A stretch of DNA of 64,000 nucleotides from Polynucleobacter sp. AP-Sving-400A-A2 (GCF_018688155.1 NZ_CP061312.1:1798001-1862000), one strand, 5' to 3'. Positions 6,496 to 14,984 are shown, counted from the stretch's first letter. Made by a program: numbers and translations. Notes: generated by a model not told the origin, from the sequence alone.

Positions 6496-7902
6496 CTATT
6501 TGCTAATCTTTTTCTTTTCTCTATATGCATATTTGGCATCTACAACACTATCTGCTTGTATCAAAGCTCTACTTTCCTCACCACGCAATTGATGAATTGC
6601 TTTGATTGCCTCCAAATGACTGTAATGCTTTTCTAACATACCAATGCTTGTTCCCATTTGTTTAGCCAATGTATGTGGTGGGACTTTGTCGTGTGTCAAC
6701 ATTAGAGTTGCATAGGTATGACGCAGACTATATGGTTGACGCTTTTTGCCACTTACAGGGTGATATAAAAGATTGTGCTCTTCTAAGTAGGTATTGAATA
6801 ACTTAACAAAACTCGTTGGTTTAATAAACTTAGGTTTCTTTCCTGCCTTCTTTTCATCGTCATTCAAAAACTCAACAAACCTAAATATGTAATCTTTTGG
6901 GTTTTCTTCAATGACTGTTGCCAAAGGCTTTTTGTAATTACGCTGAGCAATCCTGCCTAATGCCACAACTGTATCAGCCCTACCTATCGCCGTTCTCTTG
7001 CCAGTCTTACCTGTCTCAATTCTTATAAAAGCTAGTCTCTGTAAGTCCACTGCCTCTATGTCTTCGCCGTGTTGATTGTCTTCAGTGGGCACAGTTTTAG
7101 TTTTGCCAAGTGACTTAGGTTCATAGTTAAGCTGAATTTGAACCCACTTTAAGTCAAGCAACTCTTTGCCTGCTCTCGCACCCGTGTCTAATAAAACTTC
7201 CACATAATCTCTTAGCAACGCTCTTACAGGTTTAGCATCTGCCCTACCTCTATCAATCCACTTCTCAAAATTTCCTCGTAATGCCCTTATCTCTTCTTCA
7301 GTAAATTCATCTCGTCTTTCGCTTGCCTTACCTTTAGCAATCAAATTGGGCTTGCTACTGACTGTCATATAGCCTTTTTCAATTGCCAAATCAAAAACTC
7401 TGTTTAAGGCAGCGTTATGAGTGAGTAGAGTGCTTTTAGTGGGAGTTTTAAGCTCAGAGTCTTTCTTTCTCCCTTTTTTGGCATTCATCTTCTTAATGCG
7501 TTCAGCATTTAAATGCTCAAGTGCCTTGTAGTCAATGCTATCCACCTTGTATTTGCCCAAAATAGGGATAAGGTAGGTTTCTATTGCTGTTATGTAGTCT
7601 TTATAAATTACTTTCCCACTGCCACTATCAATTTCTGTCTGTAGCCTCTTTACAGCCGTTTTGGCAACGTCTCTAAAAAAACGAGTAATAGGGGTGATGT
7701 TGGACTTTTTTCTCCACTGTGCCTCGTTATAAAGCTCCTTAGCCCTATCTTTAGCCTTCTTTAAGTCTCGCTCACCTGTAGTCGTTCTCTGCCACACACC
7801 ATCCACGCAATAGCGAGCTTGCCAAATGCTACTTCGCTCTCGCAAAGCAACTAATAGCTCACCTTCAATAATGCTATGAGTGGTTGATTTTCTTTCTGAC
7901 AT
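6496..7902 (-). CDS. Tyrosine-type site-specific integrase
   Basis: This is a 468-residue integrase counted from the ATG at 7902, which has AGAGGG 5 bases upstream. The frame could extend 16 residues to a TTG without a ribosome site. The N-terminus (about 20-90) looks like an arm-binding domain, residues 90-185 like the SAM-like core-binding domain, and the rest is catalytic. It contains Arg243 in DTGARAGKELLDL, the box YSLRHTYA with catalytic Arg394, and the tyrosine nucleophile Tyr427 in LEKHYSHL. Two usual histidines are replaced (Tyr391, Thr418), as in many phage-type integrases. The gene sits next to the tRNA-Met 3' end and reads away from it, which marks it as the enzyme that inserted this element. 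Confidence 0.92.
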   Translation of the reverse strand: MSERKSTTHSIIEGELLVALRERSSIWQARYCVDGVWQRTTTGERDLKKAKDRAKELYNEAQWRKKSNITPITRFFRDVAKTAVKRLQTEIDSGSGKVIYKDYITAIETYLIPILGKYKVDSIDYKALEHLNAERIKKMNAKKGRKKDSELKTPTKSTLLTHNAALNRVFDLAIEKGYMTVSSKPNLIAKGKASERRDEFTEEEIRALRGNFEKWIDRGRADAKPVRALLRDYVEVLLDTGARAGKELLDLKWVQIQLNYEPKSLGKTKTVPTEDNQHGEDIEAVDLQRLAFIRIETGKTGKRTAIGRADTVVALGRIAQRNYKKPLATVIEENPKDYIFRFVEFLNDDEKKAGKKPKFIKPTSFVKLFNTYLEEHNLLYHPVSGKKRQPYSLRHTYATLMLTHDKVPPHTLAKQMGTSIGMLEKHYSHLEAIKAIHQLRGEESRALIQADSVVDAKYAYREKKKISK

Positions 7903-7953
7903 TTTTCCCTCTAACCCAAACAGCATATAGGGTTTAAAGTTTTGTGTCAAAAA

Positions 7954-7973
7954 GTGTGTAGTAGGTGTGTAGT
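7954..7973. repeat. Direct repeat GTGTGTAGT x2 upstream of the integrase
   Basis: GTGTGTAGT occurs at 7954-7962 and 7965-7973, an 11-base period close to one helical turn. It lies between the integrase start and the tRNA 3' end, where arm-type integrase or excisionase sites usually sit. Confidence 0.4.
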
Positions 7974-7984
7974 GCAGAAAAGAG

Positions 7985-8020
7985 AAAAGGGCTAGGAGCT
8001 TATCGCCCGCTAACCCTTTT
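7985..8020 (-). terminator. Stem-loop after tRNA-Met, probable bidirectional terminator
   Basis: AAAAGGGCTAG (7985-7995) and CTAACCCTTTT (8010-8020) form an 11-bp stem around a 14-base loop. On the minus strand all positions pair, with one G-U. CTCTTTTC follows. It would end the tRNA transcript before the integrase gene. Confidence 0.65.
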
Positions 8021-8035
8021 ACTTACTGCATTTTT

Positions 8036-8112
8036 TGGTGGCGATTCAGGGATTCGAACCCCGGACCTGTGGATTATGATTCCATCGCTCTAACCAACTG
8101 AGCTAAATCGCC
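8036..8112 (-). tRNA. tRNA-Met (anticodon CAT), integration site of the element
   Basis: A full 77-base cloverleaf with encoded CCA can be drawn on the minus strand: acceptor GGCGATT/AATCGCC, D arm GCTC/GAGC, anticodon loop ATCATAA and T arm CGGGG-TTCGAAT-CCCTG. The CAT anticodon fits elongator Met. A tRNA-Ile with a modified CAT cannot be excluded from sequence alone, but the GGAATCATAATCC core is like betaproteobacterial elongator tRNA-Met. The first anticodon-stem pair is an A-C mismatch (positions 27-43). The 3' end marks the border of the mobile element and doubles as its attachment site. Confidence 0.93.
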
Positions 8113-8121
8113 GAACGTCAG

Positions 8122-8150
8122 ATTTTAGCTTATTTGATGCAAATGCTCAA
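8122..8150 (-). promoter_or_regulatory. Sigma-70 promoter of tRNA-Met
   Basis: On the minus strand TTGAGC (8145-8150) and TAAAAT (8122-8127) are 17 bases apart. The -10 box ends 9 bases before the first base of the mature tRNA. Spacing and hexamers fit a good housekeeping promoter, so expression of the tRNA survived the insertion. Confidence 0.7.
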
Positions 8151-8182
8151 TGTGTCCACTTTGACCCCAAAGACCAAGGCCA

Positions 8183-8995
8183 CTAAACGATCTTAATACT
8201 TAAATCCGGCAAATTATCGATAGTGCATCGAATGACATCACCACGAATCACTGGTCCCACATTCTCAGGGGTGCCAGAATAAATAATGTCGCCGGGAAAC
8301 AATTCATTTGCCTCTGATAACTTAGCAATTTGCTCTGCTACCGACCAAATCATTTGATCTAAATTGGCCTTCTGTTTCACAACACCGTTTACAGAAAGTG
8401 AAATGGCGCCTTTAGTAAAGTGGCCAATCTGACTCACTCGGAAGATTGGTCCGATAGGGGCGGAGTGATCAAAGGACTTGCCAATTTCCCAAGGCTTTTT
8501 CTGATCACCCATAAAGCGCTGTAAATCACGGCGCGTCATGTCTAAACCTAAGGCGTAACCGAAAACATGCTCCAGCGCCTTCTCTACCGGAATATTCTTT
8601 CCACCCTTATTGAGGGCTGCAACCAACTCAACCTCGTAGTGATAATTTTTAGTAAGCGATGGATAGGGATGATCCACTAGCTTATTTGGCGCTACAAACT
8701 GAATGGCATCTGTTGGCTTCTGAAAAAAGAACGGCGGCTCTCGAGTAGGATCAGATCCCATCTCACGTGCATGGGCTGCGTAGTTTCTACCAATACAGTA
8801 AACACGGCGCACTGGAAATTCAGCATCACTGCCAGCAATCGGTATGAGCGTTTGCGCAACTACAAAAGGAGTCTGGATTAAGTCACCCGACTTATGAGCC
8901 TGAGCGCCAGAAACCAATCCTACCGAAGAGAGTGATGCAACACCGAACTTAATCGCATTACGTCGACTGAGAAGATCGTTTTCTTGATTTGACAT
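8183..8995 (-). CDS. Fumarylacetoacetate hydrolase (FAH) family protein with Tat-like signal
   Basis: The C-terminal 220 residues are a standard FAH domain: the metal-binding E-x-E in YHYEVELVAAL, GYALGLDMTRRD, GKSFDHSAPIGP and the closing GDIIYSGTPENVG. Family members are metal-dependent hydrolases or decarboxylases acting on 2-oxo acid-type substrates. Unlike most, this one begins with a twin-arginine-type leader (SRRNAIKFG, then a hydrophobic run and AQA), so it is probably exported. ATG at 8995 is chosen because AGGAG lies 7 bases upstream; an earlier ATG at 9034 has none. It is divergent from the MOSC gene. The exact substrate cannot be told. Confidence 0.85.
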   Translation of the reverse strand: MSNQENDLLSRRNAIKFGVASLSSVGLVSGAQAHKSGDLIQTPFVVAQTLIPIAGSDAEFPVRRVYCIGRNYAAHAREMGSDPTREPPFFFQKPTDAIQFVAPNKLVDHPYPSLTKNYHYEVELVAALNKGGKNIPVEKALEHVFGYALGLDMTRRDLQRFMGDQKKPWEIGKSFDHSAPIGPIFRVSQIGHFTKGAISLSVNGVVKQKANLDQMIWSVAEQIAKLSEANELFPGDIIYSGTPENVGPVIRGDVIRCTIDNLPDLSIKIV

Positions 8996-9190
8996 GCCCA
9001 GCTCCTTTAAAAAGATAGGCCATCGTAATCCCATTACAAAATAATTACATCAGGAAAACCCCTCGCCCCCATCCTACCCAGCGAATGCTATCTGGCTAGT
9101 CAGCGCCCAAAGAATTGCTAAGATTAATAATCTATACAGAGGCATCATTTACTTTCTGAGTTCATTTCATCTTATAAACCAAATTCACTT

Positions 9191-9802
9191 ATGCGACTTC
9201 TCTCCATATCCTCGGGCAAAGTAATGCCGCTCTTTGGGTCTCATCACCCAAATTACTCTACCGTAGCCTCAGCTATCGAAAAGAAATCAGTCAGTAATCT
9301 TGCCTCCCCTACCTCCATAGAAATAACTCGCCTTGGTATTGCGGGCGATGAGCAAGCCGATCTATCAGTGCATGGTGGTCTTGAAAAAGCGATTTACGTC
9401 TATCCAATCGAGCACTATGCTTTTTGGAATGAGTTACTTTCCCGGGAAACTAAAAAATCCGTCAATCTTCCCTTGGGTGCTTTGGGTGAAAACTTCACGA
9501 TTGAAGGCTTACTAGAGACTGAGGTATTTGTTGGGGATCAAATGCAAATTGGTGCTCTTCAATTTACCGTAGTCAAGCTACGCGAACCCTGCTTTAAGTT
9601 CAACGCCAAGATGAAATACAAGGGTGCAGCCAAAGCGATGTTGCAATCAGGTTTTAGCGGATGGTATCTACGCGTCAATCAAACTGGAGCACTCGCAGCA
9701 GGCGATGCAATTACAGTGGTGCCGGGTCAAAGACTGACGTCGATTGCGGATCAGAATCACGCCCTCTTTAATCGGGGCAATCAAAAAGATCTTTGGGATT
9801 AA
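9191..9802 (+). CDS. MOSC domain protein (YiiM-like)
   Basis: The 203-residue protein is one MOSC domain with the typical blocks GDEQADLSVHGG, YPIEHYAFW, GALGENFTIEGL, VFVGD and the conserved cysteine in LREPCFKF. MOSC proteins bind sulfur carried on the molybdenum cofactor; YiiM-type members reduce N-hydroxylated compounds with partner redox proteins. No fused ferredoxin or oxidoreductase domain is present, so partners must be encoded elsewhere. It is cytoplasmic. It is transcribed alone and ends at a strong bidirectional terminator shared with the MHS permease. Confidence 0.88.
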   Translation: MRLLSISSGKVMPLFGSHHPNYSTVASAIEKKSVSNLASPTSIEITRLGIAGDEQADLSVHGGLEKAIYVYPIEHYAFWNELLSRETKKSVNLPLGALGENFTIEGLLETEVFVGDQMQIGALQFTVVKLREPCFKFNAKMKYKGAAKAMLQSGFSGWYLRVNQTGALAAGDAITVVPGQRLTSIADQNHALFNRGNQKDLWD

Positions 9803-9825
9803 TCGCTGTGAATTATTTTAGGTAA

Positions 9826-9862
9826 TAAAAAACCCGACCACTCTGTGGTCGGGTTTAGTTTT
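9826..9862. terminator. Bidirectional rho-independent terminator
   Basis: AACCCGACCAC (9831-9841) and GTGGTCGGGTT (9845-9855) make an 11-bp perfect stem with a TCT loop. A-rich sequence precedes it and T-rich sequence follows, so it can stop transcription from the MOSC gene (+) and from the MHS permease (-). Confidence 0.9.
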
Positions 9863-9881
9863 TGAAACAGACTAGTAAAGC

Positions 9882-11552
9882 TTAGTCTTTAGCGTAAATA
9901 TCTACGTCTTTAGTTTCTTTAATAAACAGTGTGCCGATTACCAATGTCACCGTAGCGATGATGATTGGGTACCAGAGACCGTAGTAAATATTACCGTTTT
10001 GCGCTACCAAGGCAAAGGCGATTGTTGGCATCAAGCCACCGAACCAACCGTTACCAATATGGTATGGCAAGGACATAGAGGTGTAACGAATGCGGGTTGG
10101 GAACATCTCAACCAACATCGCAGCAATTGGGCCATAAACCATGGTTACCAAGAGCACCAAAATTACCAAGATACCAAGAATCGCCGCATGGTTGATAGCA
10201 GCAGGGTCAGCCTTTGCAGGATAACCAGCAGCATTCAATGCATCACGAATGGCTTTCTTGAACTCAGCATCCTTTGCTTTCGCATCAGCTGGAGCCAGAC
10301 CCTTAGCGGTGTAGCCTTGAATCTCTGTATCGCCAATCTTCACAACAGCAACACCACCGGCTGGGCCAGCAATTGTTGTGTAACTTGCAGAGTTAGAAGC
10401 CATCACCTGTTTTGCAATGTCGCAAGAGCTAGTGAACTTAACAGTACCTGTTGGATTGAACTGGAAAGTACATTCGTTCAAATCAGCAGTAATACTGGCT
10501 GGTGCAGTCGCCATTGCCTTTTCTAACGCTGGGTTAGCAAAGTGGGTTAAGCCGTTAAACAAGGAAACTGGTGTGTTCGGGATGTACAGAATGATCGCGA
10601 GCAATAAACCACTCATGATGATGACCTTACGGCCAATCTTATCTGACAAAGTACCGAAGATCACGAAGAATGGTGTGCCAATTACCAATGAAGCGGCAAT
10701 CAACAAGTTCGCAGTCTTAGGATCTACCTTCAACACTTGAGTGAGGTAGAACAAAGCATAGAACTGACCTGTATACCAAACCACCGCTTGACCTGCAACC
10801 AGACCAAACAATGCCAAGATCACAATCTTCAAGTTCTTCCATTGAGCGAATGACTCTGTCAATGGTGCTTTAGAGAGTTTGCCCTCTTCTTTCATCTTCT
10901 TGAAAGCTGGGGATTCGTTCATCGATAAACGGATGTAAACAGAAACGGCCAACAACAAAATTGAGAGAAGGAATGGAACACGCCAGCCCCAAACATCGAA
11001 GTCTGGACCAGTCAGTTCACGTGTGAACAAAATCACGAGCAGGGACAAGAACAAACCTAATGTAGCTGTAGTTTGAATCCAAGCTGTGTATGCACCACGC
11101 TTACCGTGAGGAGCATGCTCCGCCACATAAGTAGCAGCACCACCGTACTCACCACCCAAAGCCAAACCTTGAAGCATACGCAATGCGATCAAGATCACTG
11201 GGGCAGCAACACCGATAGTTGCATAGTTAGGCAGTAAACCCACGATAAAGGTTGCACCACCCATGAGCATGATCGTTACCAAGAAGGTGTACTTACGACC
11301 AATCAAGTCACCTAAGCGACCGAATACCAAAGCGCCGAATGGGCGAACGATAAAGCCGGCAGCAAACGCAAGTAAAGCAAAAATGAAGGCAGAACCTGCA
11401 TCTAAGCCTGAGAAAAACTGCTTAGCCATAACCGCGGCCAATGAACCATAAAGATAAAAGTCGTACCACTCAAAAACCGTACCTAAAGAGGAAGCAAAAA
11501 TAACTTTGCGTTCTTCAGCGGTCATTGGGGCTGCTTTAGTTGATGTTGACAT
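9882..11552 (-). CDS. MHS-family MFS permease with large periplasmic insertion
   Basis: This is a 12-helix major facilitator of the metabolite:H+ symporter group, with the group signatures GTVFEWYDFYLYG (24-36), GRLGDLIGRK (78-87), a second GTLSDKIGRK (300-309) and MFPTRIRYTS near the end. At 556 residues it is longer than the ProP/KgtP type. The extra length is a soluble segment, about residues 330-453, between two late helices that contains Cys361 and Cys377, probably a disulfide-bonded periplasmic domain. Relatives carry organic acids, betaines or shikimate; the substrate here is unknown. AGGAGCT precedes the ATG. Confidence 0.9.
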   Translation of the reverse strand: MSTSTKAAPMTAEERKVIFASSLGTVFEWYDFYLYGSLAAVMAKQFFSGLDAGSAFIFALLAFAAGFIVRPFGALVFGRLGDLIGRKYTFLVTIMLMGGATFIVGLLPNYATIGVAAPVILIALRMLQGLALGGEYGGAATYVAEHAPHGKRGAYTAWIQTTATLGLFLSLLVILFTRELTGPDFDVWGWRVPFLLSILLLAVSVYIRLSMNESPAFKKMKEEGKLSKAPLTESFAQWKNLKIVILALFGLVAGQAVVWYTGQFYALFYLTQVLKVDPKTANLLIAASLVIGTPFFVIFGTLSDKIGRKVIIMSGLLLAIILYIPNTPVSLFNGLTHFANPALEKAMATAPASITADLNECTFQFNPTGTVKFTSSCDIAKQVMASNSASYTTIAGPAGGVAVVKIGDTEIQGYTAKGLAPADAKAKDAEFKKAIRDALNAAGYPAKADPAAINHAAILGILVILVLLVTMVYGPIAAMLVEMFPTRIRYTSMSLPYHIGNGWFGGLMPTIAFALVAQNGNIYYGLWYPIIIATVTLVIGTLFIKETKDVDIYAKD

Positions 11553-11856
11553 CAGTAGCTCCTAACTATTTTTATTAAATAAAAAACAACTAGGCGATTA
11601 TGCTTTGAAAAAAATCAAAGAAATCCACTACTTAGGGTAATTCCCCATCAAATTAGATCGGGGTTTTCCCCATAAATGTGGATTTGTTGCAACGCATTCG
11701 ATGCATTCTCTAAGGAGGCGTTTGCACCAAGGTATTGCAAGCCGCCCAATTTAGGTGCAAATATCAATGAGCGCCCAAAGGTATCCCGATTTAATGGCAT
11801 GAGCGGTCAGTATTTGGCAGCGCACTAAAAAGATAACTAATTAAGGAGCTATACAA
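11553..11856. other. 304-base divergent intergenic region, possible operators
   Basis: This region holds the control sequences of the MHS permease (leftward) and the TRAP transporter (rightward). GGGGTTTTCCCC (11660-11671) is a perfect 4-bp inverted repeat, TTCCCCAT occurs at 11641 and again at 11667, and GCATTCGATGC lies near 11694-11704. AGGAGCT ribosome sites sit on both sides. No confident promoter pair or known operator was identified. Confidence 0.4.
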
Positions 11857-12942
11857 ATGAAAAGACGTGACTTTTTAAGCAAAACTGCATTGGGCGCAGC
11901 TGCTGGTGTACTAGCAGCTCCTGCAATAGCGCAGTCCATGCCTGAAGTGAAATGGCGCTGTGCCTCTAGCTTTCCAAAAAGCTTAGATACGATTTACGGT
12001 GGTGGCGAATACATTTCCAAGCGCGTTGCCGCACTGACTGATGGTAAGTTCCAGATCCGTATTTTTGGTGCCGGTGAGATTGTTCCCGCATTTGGTACGG
12101 TAGATGCGGTTCAGCAAGGTACTGTTGAGTGCACTCATACGGCTGGCTATTACTTCGTTGGAAAAAATAAAACCTTTGCGTTTGATACCACCGTGCCTTT
12201 CGGCATGAACCAACGTCAGCAAAATGCCTGGATGTATTGGGGTGGAGGCTTGAAGCTCCAACGTGAATTCTTGCGTGATTACAACATCGTCTCTTTCCCA
12301 GCAGGAAATACCGGGACACAAATGGGCGGCTGGTTCAAGAAACCCGTCAAAACAGTTGCTGACCTCAAAGGCCTAAAAATGCGTATTGCAGGCTTAGGTG
12401 GTGAAGTGATGTCACGTCTAGGCGCGATCCCCCAGCAAATCGCTGGCGGAGATATTTACCCTGCTTTAGAAAAAGGTGTTATCGATGCGGCTGAGTGGGT
12501 TGGTCCGTATGACGATGAGAAATTAGGCTTTTACAAAATTGCACCTTACTACTACTACCCAGGATGGTGGGAAGCTTGCTCAATGTATTCCATGTACGTC
12601 AACATCAAGGAATGGGAAAAATTGCCTAAGCAATATCAAGAGGCATTTTCCTCGGCATGTGCAGAATGCAATATCGACATGATGGCTGAATACGATTACA
12701 AAAATCCGATTGCCCTGCAAAGCCTGATTAAGAATGGAGTCAAGCTCCAGTCTTACTCAACTGAGATCATGAAAGCAGCCTCTACCGCTGCGTTCGAGAT
12801 GTATGAAGAAGAGGCCGCCAAGAATCCATCATTCAAGAAAATTTATGAGCCATGGAAGAAGTTCCGTAACGACCAAATGCTGTGGAACAAGGTTGCGGAG
12901 CAAACACTCATGAGCTTCATGCTAAGCAACCCAGTCAAATAA
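11857..12942 (+). CDS. TRAP transporter substrate-binding protein, 2-oxoacid type (TakP-like)
   Basis: This is a 361-residue periplasmic DctP-family binding protein with a twin-arginine leader (KRRDFL, then a hydrophobic run to PAIAQS). The segments GGDIYPALEKG, AAEWVGPYDDEKLG and YYYYPGWWE are those I know from TakP of Rhodobacter sphaeroides, which binds pyruvate and other 2-oxo acids with Na+. The arginine in MRIAGLGG and the tryptophan in EWVGP correspond to its ligand residues. It is the first gene of a TRAP set and is followed by the small and large membrane subunits. AGGAGCT lies 7 bases before the ATG. Confidence 0.9.
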   Translation: MKRRDFLSKTALGAAAGVLAAPAIAQSMPEVKWRCASSFPKSLDTIYGGGEYISKRVAALTDGKFQIRIFGAGEIVPAFGTVDAVQQGTVECTHTAGYYFVGKNKTFAFDTTVPFGMNQRQQNAWMYWGGGLKLQREFLRDYNIVSFPAGNTGTQMGGWFKKPVKTVADLKGLKMRIAGLGGEVMSRLGAIPQQIAGGDIYPALEKGVIDAAEWVGPYDDEKLGFYKIAPYYYYPGWWEACSMYSMYVNIKEWEKLPKQYQEAFSSACAECNIDMMAEYDYKNPIALQSLIKNGVKLQSYSTEIMKAASTAAFEMYEEEAAKNPSFKKIYEPWKKFRNDQMLWNKVAEQTLMSFMLSNPVK

Positions 12943-12962
12943 GAACCAACCGATAAGTTGAT

Positions 12963-13505
12963 ATGCCAAAACAATTATTAGTTTTTTCAAGTTTCGTTGA
13001 TCGCCTTAATGACCGTTTTGGTGTCTTTGCGAGTTGGTTGGTATTAATTGCCGTACTGATCAGCACTGCAAATGCGCTGATCCGGTACGGCTTTAATGTC
13101 AGTTCGAATGGCTGGCTAGAAGCGCAGTGGTATTTGTTTGCTGGAATGGTGATGTTTGGTGCCGCCACTACGTTTCGATTAAATGAACATGTTCGGGTAG
13201 ATGTGCTCTATGCGCTCTACCCCAACAGAGTTCGTCTTTGGTTAGATTTTTGGGGAGGAATTGTCTTCTTCCTGCCGGTGACCGTCATCATTGGCTACTA
13301 CTCGTGGGAATTTTTCATCACATCTATTATTCAAAATGAAACCTCAAGCAATCCTGGTGGCCTGATTCGCTGGCCAGTCCGAGGTGCCATTACTCTGGGC
13401 TTCTTTTTGCTGACCCTTCAGGGTCTCTCTGAAATTATCAAACGATACGCAGCCATTATTGGTGTGATCAAAATCGATCCTAAGTACGAAAGACCTTTGC
13501 AATGA
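12963..13505 (+). CDS. TRAP transporter small permease (DctQ type)
   Basis: The 180-residue membrane protein has four predicted helices and the DctQ-family blocks WLEAQWYLFAGMVMFGAA and NEHVRVDVLY. It forms the membrane complex with the large subunit and accepts the substrate from the binding protein, driven by the sodium gradient. Its last 4 bases overlap the start of the large subunit (ATGA), so the two are translationally coupled. Only a weak ribosome site is seen before its ATG. Confidence 0.9.
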   Translation: MPKQLLVFSSFVDRLNDRFGVFASWLVLIAVLISTANALIRYGFNVSSNGWLEAQWYLFAGMVMFGAATTFRLNEHVRVDVLYALYPNRVRLWLDFWGGIVFFLPVTVIIGYYSWEFFITSIIQNETSSNPGGLIRWPVRGAITLGFFLLTLQGLSEIIKRYAAIIGVIKIDPKYERPLQ

Positions 13506-14947
13506 TTAGTCATGATCTGATGGCCCCCATTATGTTTGGGGGCTTAATTATATTTTTATTGATTGGGTATCCAGCAGCTTTTTCACTTGGCGCTGTTGGC
13601 TTGTTCTTTGCCTTTATCGGTATTGAGATGGGCATGTTCCAGCCCACCTTTTTGCAAGCACTGCCAGATAGGGTCTTTGGAATTCTTTCAAATGATCTAT
13701 TGCTCTCGATCCCTTTCTTCACCTTCATGGGAGCCATTCTTGAAAAGTGTGGCTTAGCAGAAGATATGCTCGAGGGCTTGGGACAATTATTTGGTCCGAT
13801 CCGTGGCGGTCTTGCATATGCAGTGATCATTGTTGGCGCAATTTTGGGCGCTATTACTGGCACAGTAGCAGCGTCTGTCATTGCTATGGGATTAATCTCA
13901 TTGCCAGTGATGTTGCGTTACGGCTATAACCCACGAGTAGCAACTGGCGTGATCGCAGCCTCTGGCACGATTACCCAATTGATTCCTCCATCATTGGTAT
14001 TGATCGTGCTGGCAGATCAATTAGGTAAGTCTGTTGGTGATATGTATGCCGGTGCTATTGGACCATCCATTATTCAGGTATCTCTTTTTTGTCTATTTAT
14101 CTTCTTTTTGTCGATCTTTAGACCGCAGGATGTACCAGCACTGCCTCCGGAGGCTCGTCCAAAAATTGACTGGAAGTTACTCAAAAAAATCCTTTGGGGT
14201 ATTGTTCCGTCGATTGCACTTATCTTCTTGGTTTTAGGAACGATTCTGATGGGCCTTGCAACACCTACTGAAGGTGGTGCAATGGGTTCAGTTGGCGCTT
14301 TAGTGCTAGCGGCTATGAATAAGCGTCTGCAAAAGGCACTGGTTTGGGAAGCCATGACCTCCACTATGCGCATCAATGCCATGGTGATCTTTATTTTGAT
14401 TGGCTCAACTGTATTTGGCTTAACTTTTAGAGGGGTGGATGGAGATCTATGGATTGAAGAACTTCTTTCAGGACTTCCAGGCGGGCAAGTAGGCTTCTTG
14501 ATTGCGGTGAACTTATTTGTATTCTTCTTGGCCTTCTTCCTTGATTACTTTGAGATTGCCTTCATCATCATCCCTTTATTGGCACCAGTTGCCGAAAAGC
14601 TTGGCATTGATCTGATTTGGTTCGGCGTTCTACTGGGCGCTAATATGCAAACTTCGTTCATGCATCCGCCATTTGGTTTTGCATTGTTCTATTTGCGTGG
14701 GGTTGCACCCAAATCTCTCAAAAGTTCGGATATCTACTATGGGGCGCTACCTTGGGTTGGCTTACAACTCATATTGGTTGCCATCATTATTTTTATCCCA
14801 GAAACTGTGACCTATTTTGTTGATAAACCTGCTGCTGTCTTTGATGCTAGCGGTCCATCGGTTGATCCATTAGCTGGTGTAGAGCAAAATGAGATTACGG
14901 TAGACTCCAGCTCTGACATTGAACGTCAGCTACGAGAAAATAAATAA
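13502..14947 (+). CDS. TRAP transporter large permease (DctM type)
   Basis: This 481-residue protein has about 12 hydrophobic helices and DctM-family motifs: AIIVGAILGAITGTVAAS-type glycine-rich helices, GYNPRVATGVIAASGTI, TPTEGGAMG and the closing MHPPFGFALFYLRGVAP. It catalyses Na+-coupled uptake together with the DctQ subunit. The C-terminal 50 residues form a hydrophilic cytoplasmic tail. A gamma-glutamyltransferase-like gene begins 37 bases downstream on the same strand and may be cotranscribed. Confidence 0.92.
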   Translation: MISHDLMAPIMFGGLIIFLLIGYPAAFSLGAVGLFFAFIGIEMGMFQPTFLQALPDRVFGILSNDLLLSIPFFTFMGAILEKCGLAEDMLEGLGQLFGPIRGGLAYAVIIVGAILGAITGTVAASVIAMGLISLPVMLRYGYNPRVATGVIAASGTITQLIPPSLVLIVLADQLGKSVGDMYAGAIGPSIIQVSLFCLFIFFLSIFRPQDVPALPPEARPKIDWKLLKKILWGIVPSIALIFLVLGTILMGLATPTEGGAMGSVGALVLAAMNKRLQKALVWEAMTSTMRINAMVIFILIGSTVFGLTFRGVDGDLWIEELLSGLPGGQVGFLIAVNLFVFFLAFFLDYFEIAFIIIPLLAPVAEKLGIDLIWFGVLLGANMQTSFMHPPFGFALFYLRGVAPKSLKSSDIYYGALPWVGLQLILVAIIIFIPETVTYFVDKPAAVFDASGPSVDPLAGVEQNEITVDSSSDIERQLRENK

Positions 14948-14984
14948 CAATACATATTGAGACAGCAGTCAAAGGGATTTGGTA

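Larger units (their letters stand above)
1..8035. mobile_element. Integrated mobile element, tRNA-proximal end (other end outside window)
   Basis: This block is visibly A+T-richer than the sequence to its right and holds small, mostly unrecognised genes. It stops at the 3' end of a tRNA-Met gene. A tyrosine integrase gene lies right beside that tRNA end, which is the usual layout of elements that insert into the 3' part of a tRNA gene. A second tyrosine recombinase, a possible Rep-like protein and long palindromes support mobility. No second copy of the tRNA 3' end was noticed inside the block, so the far attachment site should lie left of base 1. No conjugation genes are visible here, so integrative-mobilisable element, phage satellite or ICE cannot be told apart. 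Confidence 0.75.

Noticed and set aside
9999-10526. 175-codon open frame on the + strand
   Set aside because: It lies wholly antisense within the MHS permease gene, which has clear family motifs; the antisense product has low-complexity, Cys/His/Asn-rich composition and no ribosome site.
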